Positions 8,152-18,482 are shown, counted from the stretch's first letter. The stretch: 64,000 bases of DNA from Ollibium composti (GCF_004801285.1 NZ_SSNY01000009.1:62001-126000); one strand, 5' to 3'. Numbers and translations: made by a program. The notes: generated by a model from the sequence alone, not told the origin.

Positions 8152-9047
8152 TGCGCCACCCGCCGGCCAAACGCCCTCGCGCGGCGGCCGTTCGCCGGCG
8201 CTGTCGCCGACTGGGCGCGCGGTTCTCCGGCCTCGACGGCTGCCGTCTCGGCCCCGTTCGGGCCGAATGCGCCAAAACTGGTCGGCACGACTTCCGGCCG
8301 CGCCAGCGCGTAGCCCTGCACCATCGAGGCGCCGGATTTCTCGGCGAGGTCGAGTTGCCAGCTCTCCTCGATGCCCTCGAAGACAGTGCGGATGTCCTGT
8401 TCCTCGAAAGTGCGCACCATGGTCGCCAGCAGCGCGAAACCGGGGCCGGAATCCATCAGCCGCGTCAGCCATTGCGCGTCGAACTTGACGATGTCGGGCT
8501 TCAGGTCCTTGATGCGGCCGATGTCGGAATCGTCGGCGCCGTAGTCGTCCACGGCGATGCGGAAGCCGCTGGCGCGCAGCGCGTCGACGAACTGGAAAAG
8601 CGTTTCCTGCGAAGTCGACCGTTGCTCGGTGACCTCGCACACCACGCGGCGCGGATCGATCCCCGCTTCGTGCAGCACGAGCCGCATGTCGCGCAGCGCC
8701 TGGTCGGAAATGGCGCGATCCACGAACACCGACGGGTCGAAATTGATGAACACCGCCGCCTCGACGGGCAGGCATGCGCCGGCGTTGAGAAGATGCAGCG
8801 TGCGCGTCAACGTCTCCACATGCAGCCGGTCCCGCGCCGGGCAGGTGGAGAAGAAATTTTGCGGCGATTGCGGCTCGCCGTCGCGGAACGGCCGGATCAG
8901 GCCCTCGAAGGCGGCGATCTCCAGCCTGCCGTCGTTGAAGGCGAAGATCGGCTGGAAGGCGCTCTTCAGTGCATAGACCCCCCACACACCGCTGGAGGTG
9001 CCGTCGTCATGGCGGATGATGTGGGCGAGCCCGATGCTGCGCGACAA
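8148..9047 (-). CDS. EAL-domain protein, first of a coupled pair
   Basis: A 299-residue EAL domain with a roughly 35-residue Ala/Arg-rich C-terminal tail. The signature reads EGL (48-50) rather than EAL, but the other key residues are present: N102, E138, D167-D168 (VDDYGADDSD, where the usual GTGYS loop is changed), K188, E224 and Q244. Loop 6, which positions the metals and mediates dimerisation, is therefore divergent, so activity may be reduced or regulated. It overlaps the next EAL gene by four bases. Together they may form a heterodimer, or one may be a degenerate partner of the other; this is inference. Confidence 0.9.
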   Translation of the reverse strand: MSRSIGLAHIIRHDDGTSSGVWGVYALKSAFQPIFAFNDGRLEIAAFEGLIRPFRDGEPQSPQNFFSTCPARDRLHVETLTRTLHLLNAGACLPVEAAVFINFDPSVFVDRAISDQALRDMRLVLHEAGIDPRRVVCEVTEQRSTSQETLFQFVDALRASGFRIAVDDYGADDSDIGRIKDLKPDIVKFDAQWLTRLMDSGPGFALLATMVRTFEEQDIRTVFEGIEESWQLDLAEKSGASMVQGYALARPEVVPTSFGAFGPNGAETAAVEAGEPRAQSATAPANGRRARAFGRRVAQ

Positions 9048-9176
9048 GGCTCCCTCGCCGGATCGACCGAAACCGCGTCACTTTAGCCGATCAGGTTTTA
9101 TCGCTCGTTAATGCGGCGCGGCGGCTCGCTGGCTCAGCCGTCCGTGCTTGCACTCGCGTTCCCGATGCGACAATAG

Positions 9177-10427
<1,251 letters not shown>

Positions 10428-10455
10428 TCCGGCCAAGCGATTCCAAAGATTCGAG

Positions 10456-10480
10456 AAGCCCGGCCCTGCGCCGGGCTTTT
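10456..10480 (+). terminator. Rho-independent terminator after aatA
   Basis: AAGCCCGG at 10456-10463 pairs with CCGGGCTT at 10471-10478 around a seven-base loop, followed by TTTT then CC. It lies 29 bases after the aatA stop. The minus-strand side also has a short T-containing tail, so it may serve the converging gene at 10518 as well. Confidence 0.8.
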
Positions 10481-10517
10481 CCGTTTGGAGGGCAAAGTCG
10501 AATCGCAACCCCGGCGA

Positions 10518-10961
10518 TCATGGTCTCGCCTTGAGCGGATCGAGGTGCCGGACGACGCGATACTCGTGCCAGATCAGCCAGATCACGACGATGTCGAAGA
10601 CGCTGAGCACGATCAGTCCCCAACCATGCGTGTAGGAGAAACGGTAGAACTGATAGACGATGAACAGGCCCATGACGACCAGCGATGCCGGAAAGGCCCA
10701 CAGTCTGTTCCGCAGCAGCCCCGCCACCAGGAAGAGTTTCACCAGGCCGTAGCTCAGCAGATAAAACGCATAAAAATGTTTGGTCTCCACGGAAAAGCCT
10801 TGAGCCCAGGCCAACAGATGCGGGGCGAGAAAATCCTTCGGATCTTCGATCAGTTCCTCTTGCGTGAGCGTTTCGACCACCTTTGAGACCGTATCCGTAC
10901 CAATCAGGCCGATCGCGATGCCGCCGGCGCATTCAAGCAGCGCGTGGAGGCCCTTGAGCAC
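10518..10961 (-). CDS. DUF2127 membrane protein
   Basis: A roughly 147-residue protein with about four hydrophobic segments (residues 8-25, 62-85, 88-108, 114-135) and the DUF2127 pattern: LKGLHALLECAGG at the start, HFYAFYLLSYGLVKLFLVAGL in the middle and VVIWLIWHEYR near the end. Function unknown. The annotated start is a GTG, but homologues usually have ten or so residues before the LKG motif. In-frame upstream codons read VRFTGVFRVSIVLKG without an ATG, so the real start may be an unusual codon. It is divergent from the PAP2 gene, with about 80 bases between. Confidence 0.75.
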   Translation of the reverse strand: MLKGLHALLECAGGIAIGLIGTDTVSKVVETLTQEELIEDPKDFLAPHLLAWAQGFSVETKHFYAFYLLSYGLVKLFLVAGLLRNRLWAFPASLVVMGLFIVYQFYRFSYTHGWGLIVLSVFDIVVIWLIWHEYRVVRHLDPLKARP

Positions 10962-11042
10962 GATACTTACCCGGAAGACCCCGGTGAATCTGACGCTCTT
11001 CCATTGCCATTCTCTCGAACAACCCGTTGCGAAGTATTACCG

Positions 11043-11585
11043 ATGGATCAGGAAATCACACGTTGGATCAATGCGCCGGCGGGCAGCCATGCGGCGCTGG
11101 ACATGGCGATGATCGCTCTGACCCGATATGGCGTGCCGCTTCTCGTCCTGCTGGTCGTGGTGCAATGGTGGGGCCGGCGGGACCGCCTGCGGCTGCGCCA
11201 TACCTGCATCGCCGCCGGGCTGTCCTTCCTGGCCGGCCTCGGCCTCAACCAGATCGTCCTGCTGTTCGTCCATCGCGTCAGGCCCTATGACGCAGGCGTC
11301 AGCCACCTGATCATCGAGCACAGCGCCGACTGGTCGTTTCCTTCCGACCACGCGACGGCTTCCTTCGCGATCGCGGCCGCCTTCCTGCTGCACGGCTTCA
11401 AGGGCCGCGGAAGCGCGTTTCTGGTCGCCGCGCTGGCCGTCTGCCTGTCCCGCGTCTATGTCGGAACGCACTACGCGACCGACATTCTGGGCGGCGCCGC
11501 GACCGGCATCTTCGCCGCCATTCTCGTGCGCCAGCTCTATCGGGCGGGCACCAGGATGGACAGGCTGGTGACCGGCCTGCTGTAA
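11043..11585 (+). CDS. PAP2-family phosphatase, probable undecaprenyl-diphosphatase
   Basis: A 180-residue integral membrane protein with about five hydrophobic segments and the three PAP2 motifs: [13 protein letters not shown] at 100-103 with His103, and [16 protein letters not shown] with His143 and Asp147. Size and topology match BcrC/YbjG-type enzymes that dephosphorylate undecaprenyl pyrophosphate at the outer face of the inner membrane, recycling the peptidoglycan carrier. The start [10 protein letters not shown] at 11043 fits the family; longer in-frame sequence upstream is not protein-like. Other lipid phosphates are possible substrates. Confidence 0.88.
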   Translation: MDQEITRWINAPAGSHAALDMAMIALTRYGVPLLVLLVVVQWWGRRDRLRLRHTCIAAGLSFLAGLGLNQIVLLFVHRVRPYDAGVSHLIIEHSADWSFPSDHATASFAIAAAFLLHGFKGRGSAFLVAALAVCLSRVYVGTHYATDILGGAATGIFAAILVRQLYRAGTRMDRLVTGLL

Positions 11586-11636
11586 CGCATTCATCCGGCA
11601 GGCTCGGCGGCATTCGGGCGCGCCGGCCCTGCCCCA

Positions 11637-12032
11637 TCACTCGCCGTACTGCTCGTCCGAAACCTTCTCCAGCCAGTCGACGGGCGAGCCGTCGAGCGCC
11701 TCCTGCATGGCGATATGGGTCATGGCCGTCTTCGGTCCGGCGCCGTGCCAGTGCTTTTCGCCGGGCTCGAACCAGATCGTGTCGCCGGCCCTGATCTCCT
11801 GGATCGGCCCGCCCCAGACCTGGACGCGCCCGGCGCCCGAGACGACATGCAGCGTCTGGCCGAGCGGATGGGTGTGCCAGGCGGTGCGCGCGCCCGGCTC
11901 GAAGCTCACCGATGCGGCGCGCAGCCTGGCCGGGGCTTCGGTATCGATGATCGGATCGATGCGGACCCTGCCGGTGAAATAGCTGTCGGGTCCGGCAGCG
12001 CTCGGCTTGCTGCCGCAGGCAATGATCTTCAT
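11637..12032 (-). CDS. Cupin-domain protein
   Basis: A 131-residue single cupin. Motif 1 is present as [20 protein letters not shown] (two His and a Gln/His ligand region) and motif 2 as [11 protein letters not shown]. These give three to four metal-binding histidines. Resembles the small YhhW/CMD-linked cupins adjacent to oxidoreductases in other genomes; no substrate can be assigned. The start at 12032 is supported by GGAGAA nine bases upstream. Stands alone here, converging with the PAP2 gene. Confidence 0.87.
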   Translation of the reverse strand: MKIIACGSKPSAAGPDSYFTGRVRIDPIIDTEAPARLRAASVSFEPGARTAWHTHPLGQTLHVVSGAGRVQVWGGPIQEIRAGDTIWFEPGEKHWHGAGPKTAMTHIAMQEALDGSPVDWLEKVSDEQYGE

Positions 12033-12266
12033 GGCGGTTCTCCTTGCTGTCCTCATGATGAGGCCACCACCGCGCTCCGCGCAAGGATGCGCCCGCTATT
12101 TCCCTTGCCCTGCCCGCGAACCCGTGTGACGATATCCTTGGCCATGCGCCGAGAGCCGCCTGGCCGCGACGGCCGCAGGCCGGCCGCCGCTCAACAAGAG
12201 TGCGGTCGGCGAAGCACGGCCCGTTTTGCTGGCAGCACCGCTGAGAAACGCGAGTGGAGGTCAGCC

Positions 12267-14318
12267 ATGGGTAATCGCGCCGGAGGACGACGCACGGGAC
12301 CGAAATGCATCGCCATCATCGGTCCCTTCGCAAGCGGTAAGACGACACTTCTAGAAGCCATCCTCGCCCGGACGGGCGCCATTCCCCGCCAGAACCCGGT
12401 TTCCTCCGGCAACACCGTATCGGACCATTCGGCCGAAGCGCGCGCCCACGCCATGAGCGTCGAGGCGACCTTCGCTACCACCGAATTCATGGGCGATACG
12501 CTGACCTTCGTCGACTGCCCCGGCTCCATCGAATTCGCCTTCGAGGCCGAGCCGGTTCTGGCCGCCTGCGATGTCGCGTTGGTCGTCGCCGAGGCCGACG
12601 AGAAGAAGATCCCGGCCCTGCAGCTCATCATGCGCAAGCTGGACGATCTCGGCGTGCCGCGCATCCTCTTCCTCAACAAGGTCGACAAGGCGATTTCGGG
12701 CGTTCGTGAGACGCTGAAGATGCTCCAGCACACCAGTTCCGTGCCGTTGCTGCTGCGCCAGATTCCGTTGCGCAAGGACGGCGTCGTCATCGGCTCCATC
12801 GACCTCGCGCTGGAGCGCGCCTACGTCTATCGCGAATATGCCGAGAGCGAAGTCATAGACATTCCCGGCGATGACAAGGCGCGCGAGACGGAAGCGCGCT
12901 TTTCCATGCTGGAGACGCTGGCCGATCACGACGACCAGCTGATGGAACAGTTGCTGGAGGAGATCGAGCCGCCGAAGGACGCGGTGTTCGACGACCTCTC
13001 CGCCGACTTGCGCGACGGCACCGTCACCCCGGTGCTGATCGGCACCGCCGAGAAGGGCAACGGCGTGCTGCGCCTCTTGAAGGCGATCCGCCACGACGCC
13101 CCGGATATCGAGGCGACCCGCAAGCGGCTCGGCGTCGCCGAAGACGGCGCCACGGTCGTGCAGGTGATGAAGACCGCCCACACCGCGCATGGCGGCAAGC
13201 TTTCGGTGTCGCGCATCCTGTCGGGCGAGGTGGCCGACGGCGCAGAACTTTATCTGTCCGACGGCGAGACCGCCAAGGTTTCCGGCATCTACCGCATGCT
13301 TGGCAAGGACCAGGCCAAGGTTTCCTCGGCAGCGGCCGGCGACACTATGGCGCTGGGCAAGCTGGATCGCGTGGCGACCTGCGATACGCTGACCTCGGCC
13401 AAGGGCGGCATGAAGCCGCTTGTGAGGCTGGAGCCGCCGGCGCCGGTCTATGCCGTCGCGCTGCGCCCCAAGGAGCGCAAGGACGACGTCAAGATGTCGG
13501 CGGCCATCCAGCGGCTGGCCGAGGAGGACCCGTCGCTGACCCTGACGCACAACCAGGACTCGGCCGAGACGGTGCTGTCGGGCCACGGCGAGATGCACCT
13601 GCGCGTCGTGCGCGAGCGCCTGGAAGGCAAGAACCAGATCGCCGTGGAGGGCCACGCGCCGGCCGTCCCCTATCGCGAGACCATTCGCAAGCCGGTGGAG
13701 CAGCGCGGCCGCCACAAGAAGCAATCGGGCGGCCACGGCCAGTTCGGCGACGTCGTCCTGCAGATCAAGCCGCTGCCACGCGGCTCCGGCTTCGAGTTCA
13801 CCGACACCATCACCGGCGGCGTCGTGCCCAAGACCTACATCCAGTCCGTCGAGGCAGGCGTGCGCGACTATCTCAAGAACGGTCCGCTGGGCTTTCCCGT
13901 CGTCGACGTCGCGGTCAACCTGTCGGACGGTTCCTACCACTCGGTCGATTCCTCCGACATGGCCTTCCAGATGGCGGCCAAGCTCGGCATGAAGGAAGGC
14001 ATGACGCAGTGCTCGCCGGTGCTATTGGAGCCGGTGATGAAAGTCACGATCGTCACACCCTCCGACGCCACCGCCAGGATCATCGCGCTGGTGCCGCAGC
14101 GGCGCGGCCAGATTCTCGGCTACGACGCCCGCGACGGCTGGCCGGGCTGGGACGTGGTGGAGGCGACGATGCCACAGGCCGAGATCGGCGACCTCATCAT
14201 CGAGTTGCGCTCCGCCACCGCGGGCGTGGCGACCTACCAGGCGGCGTTCGACCACATGGCCGAACTCACCGGCCGGCTGGCCGACGCAGCCACCAACGCC
14301 GCCGGCAAGGCTGCGTAA
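12267..14318 (+). CDS. Elongation factor G-like GTPase
   Basis: A 683-residue translational-GTPase paralogue, not the main fusA. The G1 loop reads [10 protein letters not shown] (about 19-28) instead of the usual AHIDAGKTT, G3 is DCPGS instead of DTPG, and G4 is NKVD. Domains II-V follow, with [20 protein letters not shown] and GGHGQFGDV as domain IV landmarks. Its size and G-domain variants match the group annotated as EF-G-like or EF-G2 in Rhizobiales. The start at 12267 has GTGGAGG six bases upstream; a much longer frame exists but is not protein-like. Role uncertain: possibly ribosome recycling or stress translation. Two hairpins follow the stop. Confidence 0.9.
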   Translation: MGNRAGGRRTGPKCIAIIGPFASGKTTLLEAILARTGAIPRQNPVSSGNTVSDHSAEARAHAMSVEATFATTEFMGDTLTFVDCPGSIEFAFEAEPVLAACDVALVVAEADEKKIPALQLIMRKLDDLGVPRILFLNKVDKAISGVRETLKMLQHTSSVPLLLRQIPLRKDGVVIGSIDLALERAYVYREYAESEVIDIPGDDKARETEARFSMLETLADHDDQLMEQLLEEIEPPKDAVFDDLSADLRDGTVTPVLIGTAEKGNGVLRLLKAIRHDAPDIEATRKRLGVAEDGATVVQVMKTAHTAHGGKLSVSRILSGEVADGAELYLSDGETAKVSGIYRMLGKDQAKVSSAAAGDTMALGKLDRVATCDTLTSAKGGMKPLVRLEPPAPVYAVALRPKERKDDVKMSAAIQRLAEEDPSLTLTHNQDSAETVLSGHGEMHLRVVRERLEGKNQIAVEGHAPAVPYRETIRKPVEQRGRHKKQSGGHGQFGDVVLQIKPLPRGSGFEFTDTITGGVVPKTYIQSVEAGVRDYLKNGPLGFPVVDVAVNLSDGSYHSVDSSDMAFQMAAKLGMKEGMTQCSPVLLEPVMKVTIVTPSDATARIIALVPQRRGQILGYDARDGWPGWDVVEATMPQAEIGDLIIELRSATAGVATYQAAFDHMAELTGRLADAATNAAGKAA

Positions 14319-14340
14319 CGAATATCGAGTTGATCGAGAA

Positions 14341-14408
14341 AACGGCGCCCGGAAAAACCGGACGCCGTTCGTCGCGGACCGTTTCCGGGAGGAAAACGGC
14401 AGGTCCGC
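14341..14408 (+). terminator. Two inverted repeats after the EF-G-like gene
   Basis: Stem 1 pairs 14341-14352 with 14358-14369 (12 bp, one mismatch, loop AAAAA). Stem 2 pairs GCGGACC at 14374-14380 with GGTCCGC at 14402-14408 with an inner GTTTCC/GGAAAAC helix. Neither is followed by a T run, so they may stabilise the 3' end or act with Rho rather than as simple terminators. Confidence 0.45.
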
Positions 14409-14708
14409 CGCACCGTATCGCCGGGTTCGCCTGAAGGAACCCCCGACAAGAAAAGGCTGGACGCGGTCGCCGCCTGAGCCCGGCTTTCCGAGTGATGCCC
14501 CCATCTCCCGGATCGCCACACCGCGTCCTATTTTTTCTTAGCCGGATAGAACGCGCATATGCACGTTACCTGATGTTACACGTCACCGTTACGCGCGGGA
14601 AAACCGCGCTCTCCCTGCCAGAAGCGAAAAACGGTGAGGGCGGCTTGTTCGATCTATCGACGAGAAGAAGCGGACGCCGACGGGTTCGCATCGGCCCTAG
14701 CGCAGGCA

Positions 14709-14822
14709 ACAAAAAAGCCGGATCCAAGAAGATCCGGCTGAGTTGATGGAGTTGCCTATAAGGCTAAACCTCCAGAGGGGAACACTCGTGAGCGCTAATG
14801 GGAGGAGAACGCGCTCAGGAGA
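14709..14822 (-). ncRNA. Candidate AbcR-family (alpha-r15) trans-acting small RNA
   Basis: A roughly 115-nt minus-strand transcript can be drawn from the promoter at 14858-14828 to the terminator at 14739-14711. Near its 5' end a perfect 7-bp stem (TGAGCGC 14817-14811 with GCGCTCA 14795-14789) presents a 15-base loop with CTCCTCCC, an anti-Shine-Dalgarno motif. A second C-rich element TTCCCCTC follows at about 14782-14775. AbcR RNAs have this layout: two anti-SD motifs, Hfq binding, length near 115-120, and repression of ABC-transporter mRNAs. In Sinorhizobium the abcR genes lie on the side of lsrB opposite trxB, exactly as here, and LsrB/VtlR controls them. Only one copy is seen, where Sinorhizobium has two in tandem. 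No protein-coding frame fits this transcript. Homology was judged by structure and location, not by alignment. Confidence 0.65.
14711..14739 (-). terminator. Strong Rho-independent terminator of the candidate sRNA
   Basis: On the minus strand AGCCGGATC (14739-14731) pairs with GATCCGGCT (14724-14716) around a six-base loop, followed by five to six T. It points away from lsrB, and there is no coding frame between, so it implies an RNA transcript ending here. Confidence 0.85.
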
Positions 14823-14827
14823 TGATC

Positions 14828-14858
14828 TGTATATGGGCTTACCCTGCCCAGGAAACAA
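14828..14858 (-). promoter_or_regulatory. Putative promoter of the candidate sRNA
   Basis: On the minus strand TTGTTT (14858-14853) is followed after 17 bases by CATATA (14835-14830), near the rhizobial CTTGAC-N17-CTATAT pattern. A start near 14822 gives the transcript described. An LsrB site would be expected just upstream but cannot be picked out with confidence. Confidence 0.45.
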
Positions 14859-15058
14859 GCATCTATTTTGCAACGCACACATGCAAAAAGGCGAGACCTG
14901 TGGTCCAATGCACATTTTACGATCAGTAGGCCAGAATCCGGGCACTCAAACCGATTAGTTGTTTCCAGGACAGGCATATTGCATTGCGGGAGCAAGACCG
15001 CCCGTATCGCCGCCGGGCGCCAGTGCCGAAGATGCGTGCATGACTCGTGCCGCGACGC

Positions 15059-15955
15059 TCAGTAAGTCCAGTTGCGCGCCTTGGCGAACATGAAATCGCG
15101 GAAGACTTTCAGCTTGGCCTGGTTCTTCATCGCTTCGGGATAGACGAAGAAGGTATCGAAGGACGGTCCCTCGAGCTCGGACAGCACCGGCACCAGGCCG
15201 GAATCCTTGCCCGCCATATAATCGGGAAGCATGGCCAGGCCGACGCCGCGCCGCACCGCCCGCATGATCGACATCAGGTCGTTGATCTGCAGCACCGACG
15301 TGCGCCTCTGCCCCTCGGACTTGCCGACCGTCTCCAGCGCGTTGAGGCCGGCGAGATAATGCGGAACCGGTTCACCGAAGGTGACGAGGCGGTGATCGTC
15401 CAGATCGGCGACCGACTTCGGCGTGCCATGCTTGTCGAGATAGGCCTGTGCGGCGAAGACGTGCAGGTGCACCGTGAACAGCCGCCGCTGGATCAGGTCC
15501 GGCTGCGACGGCTCGCGCAGGCGCACCGCGCAGTCCGCCTGCCGCATGGTGAGATCCAGTTCCTCGTTGGTGAACACCAGTTGCAGGTTGATCTCCGGAT
15601 AGAGGTCGAGGAATTCCTTAGACCGCTCGGTCAGCCAGCCGGTGCCGAGCCCCACCGTCGTCGTCACGCGCAGCACGCCGGACGGCCGGTCCTTGGTCTC
15701 GGCCAACCGGCTCTTGATCGATTCCAGCTTCATCAGCACGTCGTGGGCGGTGCGGAACAGCATCTCGCCCTGCTCGGTCAGCACCAGCCCGCGCGCGTGC
15801 CGGCTGAACAGCGGCACCCCGACGTCGTGCTCCAGCGCGCTCACCTGCCGCGAGATCGCCGACTGCGACAGATGCAGCGTCTCGGCGGCATGGGTGAACG
15901 ACCCGGCCTCCGCCGCCGCGTGAAACACGCGCAACTTGTCCCAATCCAACGCCAT
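15059..15955 (-). CDS. lsrB: LysR-family regulator LsrB/VtlR
   Basis: A 298-residue LysR regulator: N-terminal winged helix (LRVFHAAAEAGSFTHAAETL, then HLSQSAISRQVSALE) and a periplasmic-binding-like effector domain. Sequence character and synteny (next to trxB and Lrp, LPS genes beyond) identify it as LsrB of Sinorhizobium, VtlR of Brucella and Agrobacterium. These control AbcR-type sRNAs, LPS genes and redox responses. Three cysteines are described as redox-sensing in Sinorhizobium LsrB; here I see only one, Cys142 in QADCAVRL. It follows trxB in the same direction after about 80 bases. Confidence 0.88.
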   Translation of the reverse strand: MALDWDKLRVFHAAAEAGSFTHAAETLHLSQSAISRQVSALEHDVGVPLFSRHARGLVLTEQGEMLFRTAHDVLMKLESIKSRLAETKDRPSGVLRVTTTVGLGTGWLTERSKEFLDLYPEINLQLVFTNEELDLTMRQADCAVRLREPSQPDLIQRRLFTVHLHVFAAQAYLDKHGTPKSVADLDDHRLVTFGEPVPHYLAGLNALETVGKSEGQRRTSVLQINDLMSIMRAVRRGVGLAMLPDYMAGKDSGLVPVLSELEGPSFDTFFVYPEAMKNQAKLKVFRDFMFAKARNWTY

Positions 15956-16037
15956 GGTTTCCCCTCGTTATGGTTTTGGCGTCTTAATGCGGAATCAGGC
16001 TTTTACGCGACTTGCCTCGCCGCTTTCATGAGCCGCG

Positions 16038-17012
16038 TCATTCCGCCGCTTCGCGGTGCACCTCTACTCCCGCCAGATATTTTTCCGCCTCCAGCGCCGC
16101 CATGCAGCCCATGCCTGCCGCAGTCACCGCCTGGCGGTAGATGTCGTCGGTGACGTCGCCGGCGGCAAAGACGCCGGGAACGTCCGTGCGCGTCGAATCG
16201 GGCGCCGTCCACAGATAGCCGTTGGCCTTCTGCTTCAGCTTGCCGGTGAACAACTCGACCGCCGGCGCATGGCCGATGGCGACAAAGACGCCGTCCACCT
16301 TGAGCAGGCTTTCCTGGCCGGTCGCGACATTGCGCAGCTTCAAGCCCTCGACCGAGGGCGGCAGCGGTGCCTTGCCCGGCCGGCCGGTGATCTCGTCCAC
16401 CACCGTGTCCCAGATGACGCGGACGTTTTCCTTGGCGAGCAGCCGCTCGCGCAGGATGCGCTCGGCGCGGAATTCGCTGCGGCGATGGATGACGGTGACG
16501 CTTTTCGCCAGGTTGGCGAGATAAAGCGCTTCCTCGACCGCCGAATTGCCGCCGCCCACCACCGCGACGTCCTTGCCGCGATAGAAAAAGCCGTCGCAGG
16601 TGGCGCAGGCCGACACGCCGAAGCCCATGAAGGTCTGCTCGGAGGGAATGCCAAGCCACTTCGCCTGCGCGCCGGTGGCGATGATCAGCGCGTCTGCGGT
16701 GTAGACGGTGCCCGAATCGCCGCGCGCCACGAACGGCCGCACGTCGAGGTCGACTTCCGTGATGATGTCGTTGACGATCTCGGTGCCGACATGCTCGGCT
16801 TGCTTCTGCATCTCGCCCATCAGCCACGGCCCCTGCACGGGGTCGGCGAAGCCCGGATAGTTCTCGACATCGGTGGTGATCATCAATTGCCCGCCCTGTT
16901 GCAGGCCGGCGACCAGCATCGGCTTCAGCATGGCGCGGGCGGCATAGATCGCCGCCGTATAGCCGGCCGGGCCGGAACCGATGATGAGGACTGGCGCGTG
17001 CTTGGTGGTCAT
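16038..17012 (-). CDS. trxB: Thioredoxin reductase (NADPH)
   Basis: A 324-residue flavoprotein that reduces thioredoxin with NADPH. FAD-binding GSGPAGYTAAIYAARA near the N-terminus, the redox disulfide CATC at Cys136 and Cys139, the NADPH motif VAVVGGGNSAVEEALYL, and the C-terminal FAD motif VFAAGDVTDDIYRQAVTAAG are all present. The start MTTKHAPVLI at 17012 fits family length; upstream in-frame sequence is unlike the family. It is divergent from the Lrp gene and precedes lsrB, so redox control of the locus is plausible. Confidence 0.96.
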   Translation of the reverse strand: MTTKHAPVLIIGSGPAGYTAAIYAARAMLKPMLVAGLQQGGQLMITTDVENYPGFADPVQGPWLMGEMQKQAEHVGTEIVNDIITEVDLDVRPFVARGDSGTVYTADALIIATGAQAKWLGIPSEQTFMGFGVSACATCDGFFYRGKDVAVVGGGNSAVEEALYLANLAKSVTVIHRRSEFRAERILRERLLAKENVRVIWDTVVDEITGRPGKAPLPPSVEGLKLRNVATGQESLLKVDGVFVAIGHAPAVELFTGKLKQKANGYLWTAPDSTRTDVPGVFAAGDVTDDIYRQAVTAAGMGCMAALEAEKYLAGVEVHREAAE

Positions 17013-17240
17013 GGAGCCCCACAGAAAACAACCGCCGGACGCGGCGGAACATGGCATCGGGCGGTAATGTAAGGGCTGCCCGCCACCCCAGCAAGGACGC
17101 ATGCGCAGTGTCCCCGGAAAGCTGCATCGGGCTGACAGGCCGGACAGACCACAGAATCCCGCATGCCGGGGACTGGCGCGCAGCCAAAAGTCGTTTAATG
17201 ACTAGGGCGCGAAAGAATCTTGCGCACGGAAAAGGCGCCC

Positions 17241-17717
17241 ATGCTGCAAAAGGCCGATCTCGACGCCATCGACTGGAAAATCCTGCGCGAACTCCAGGAA
17301 GATGGCCGCATGACCAATGTCGAACTGTCGCGCCGGGTCGGCATTTCCGCGCCGCCCTGCCTGCGCCGGGTACGGCGGCTGGAGGAGACCGGCATCATCC
17401 GCGGCTATCGTGCGCTCCTCAATGCGCCGGCGCTGGGCATGGACGTGGTGGCCTTTTGCCTGATCGGCCTCAAGCACCAGTCGGAAACGGAACTGAAGGT
17501 GTTCGCCGACCTCACGCGCGGCTGGCCGATCGTGCGCGGTGCCTGGATGGTATCGGGAGAATCGGACTTCCTCCTGCACTGCGTCGCTTCAGACCTCGCC
17601 ACCTTCCAGAGCTTCGTCATCGAGGCCCTGACCTCGACGCCCAACGTCGACACGGTGCGCACCGCGCTGACCATCCGCAAGGTCAAGGACGAAGGGCTGG
17701 TGGAGATTCCTGCCTGA
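17241..17717 (+). CDS. Lrp/AsnC-family transcriptional regulator
   Basis: A 158-residue protein with an N-terminal helix-turn-helix (LDAIDWKILRELQEDGRM, VELSRRVGISAPPCLRRV) and a C-terminal RAM ligand-binding domain (GAWMVSGESDFLLHCVA). The start at 17241 (MLQKADLDAID) fits homologues; a TTG at 17220 would add seven residues. In Sinorhizobium the gene at this position heads an lpsCDE operon under LsrB control, but here the following LPS genes run on the opposite strand, so this one is probably monocistronic. Ligand unknown. Confidence 0.92.
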   Translation: MLQKADLDAIDWKILRELQEDGRMTNVELSRRVGISAPPCLRRVRRLEETGIIRGYRALLNAPALGMDVVAFCLIGLKHQSETELKVFADLTRGWPIVRGAWMVSGESDFLLHCVASDLATFQSFVIEALTSTPNVDTVRTALTIRKVKDEGLVEIPA

Positions 17718-17816
17718 ACCGGCGAGGCGATATGCGCTGAGTCGGGAAATGGCGACGACCTTGTCTTCGAACAACCGTCTATGCTTGGCGAATTGATAGT
17801 ACCATCTGCGTTCACG

Positions 17817-18482
17817 CTACCCCCGGCTCCTGCCGGCCGCATAAATCAGACTGCCGAACGCAGCGTCCGTGAACGGCGCCGGCCAGAGCGCATAGCCATG
17901 ACCATGTCGCGTCAGCCAGTGGCGAAAGAAATTGTCGACCGGCGCGAAAATCTTGTCGTGCCCGGCAAGGAAGGCCTCGGCGCCGCGACGCGACCATAGG
18001 ATCGCGCGCGTCAACACCGGGAAGTAGTGGGCAGCCTGTAAGGTGCTTGTGAATGTGCCGACCGTGAAGCTCGAAACGCGGGTCCCGAAGAGTGTCCTGT
18101 GGGCGCCGAGGTTGGCGAGAATCCACTGTCGGTCGAGCGCATCCAGCACAGGCGCCATCTGCGTAAGCAACTGCCGGGGATCGCATAACGGCACGACGTC
18201 GTCCTCGAGCACCAACCCGTAGTCGGCTCCCGATGCGACGAACCGGGCGGCGGCGGCAAGATGGCTGCGGTAGCAGCCAATCTCCGCCCCGATGAGCGCG
18301 CGCCCCATATAGCGCTCGGCGCGGCTATCGTCGTAATCCTCCAGCATGGACAGGTCGAGCTTGCGCCCATCGACCGCCGGCACGCGCTCGAACTCGACGC
18401 CGAATGCCCCGAGCCGCTCAGCGATTGCGGCAAGGCGATCGGCACTTCCGTCGAGATTGATGACATAGACGCCGAGGCTCAT
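17817..18482 (-). CDS. Glycosyltransferase family 25, probable LPS core enzyme
   Basis: A 221-residue protein with family 25 hallmarks: VYVINLDGSADRLAAIAERL at the N-terminus, GAEIGCYRSHLAAA in the middle and the acidic motif LVLEDDVVP. Such enzymes add galactose or related sugars to lipooligosaccharide core. It overlaps the stop of a truncated glycosyltransferase-like frame upstream by four bases. Its place between an Lrp regulator and lpsB corresponds to lpsCDE of Sinorhizobium, but it is inverted relative to lrp. Confidence 0.9.
   Translation of the reverse strand: MSLGVYVINLDGSADRLAAIAERLGAFGVEFERVPAVDGRKLDLSMLEDYDDSRAERYMGRALIGAEIGCYRSHLAAAARFVASGADYGLVLEDDVVPLCDPRQLLTQMAPVLDALDRQWILANLGAHRTLFGTRVSSFTVGTFTSTLQAAHYFPVLTRAILWSRRGAEAFLAGHDKIFAPVDNFFRHWLTRHGHGYALWPAPFTDAAFGSLIYAAGRSRG

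Noticed and set aside
12351..13940. 529-codon frame antisense to the EF-G-like gene
   Set aside because: No start signal and no family likeness; the plus-strand gene has all GTPase motifs.
14697..14945. 82-codon minus-strand frame over the sRNA candidate
   Set aside because: It runs through the terminator stem and T run and starts before the promoter, so it cannot be the product of this transcript; no ribosome site.
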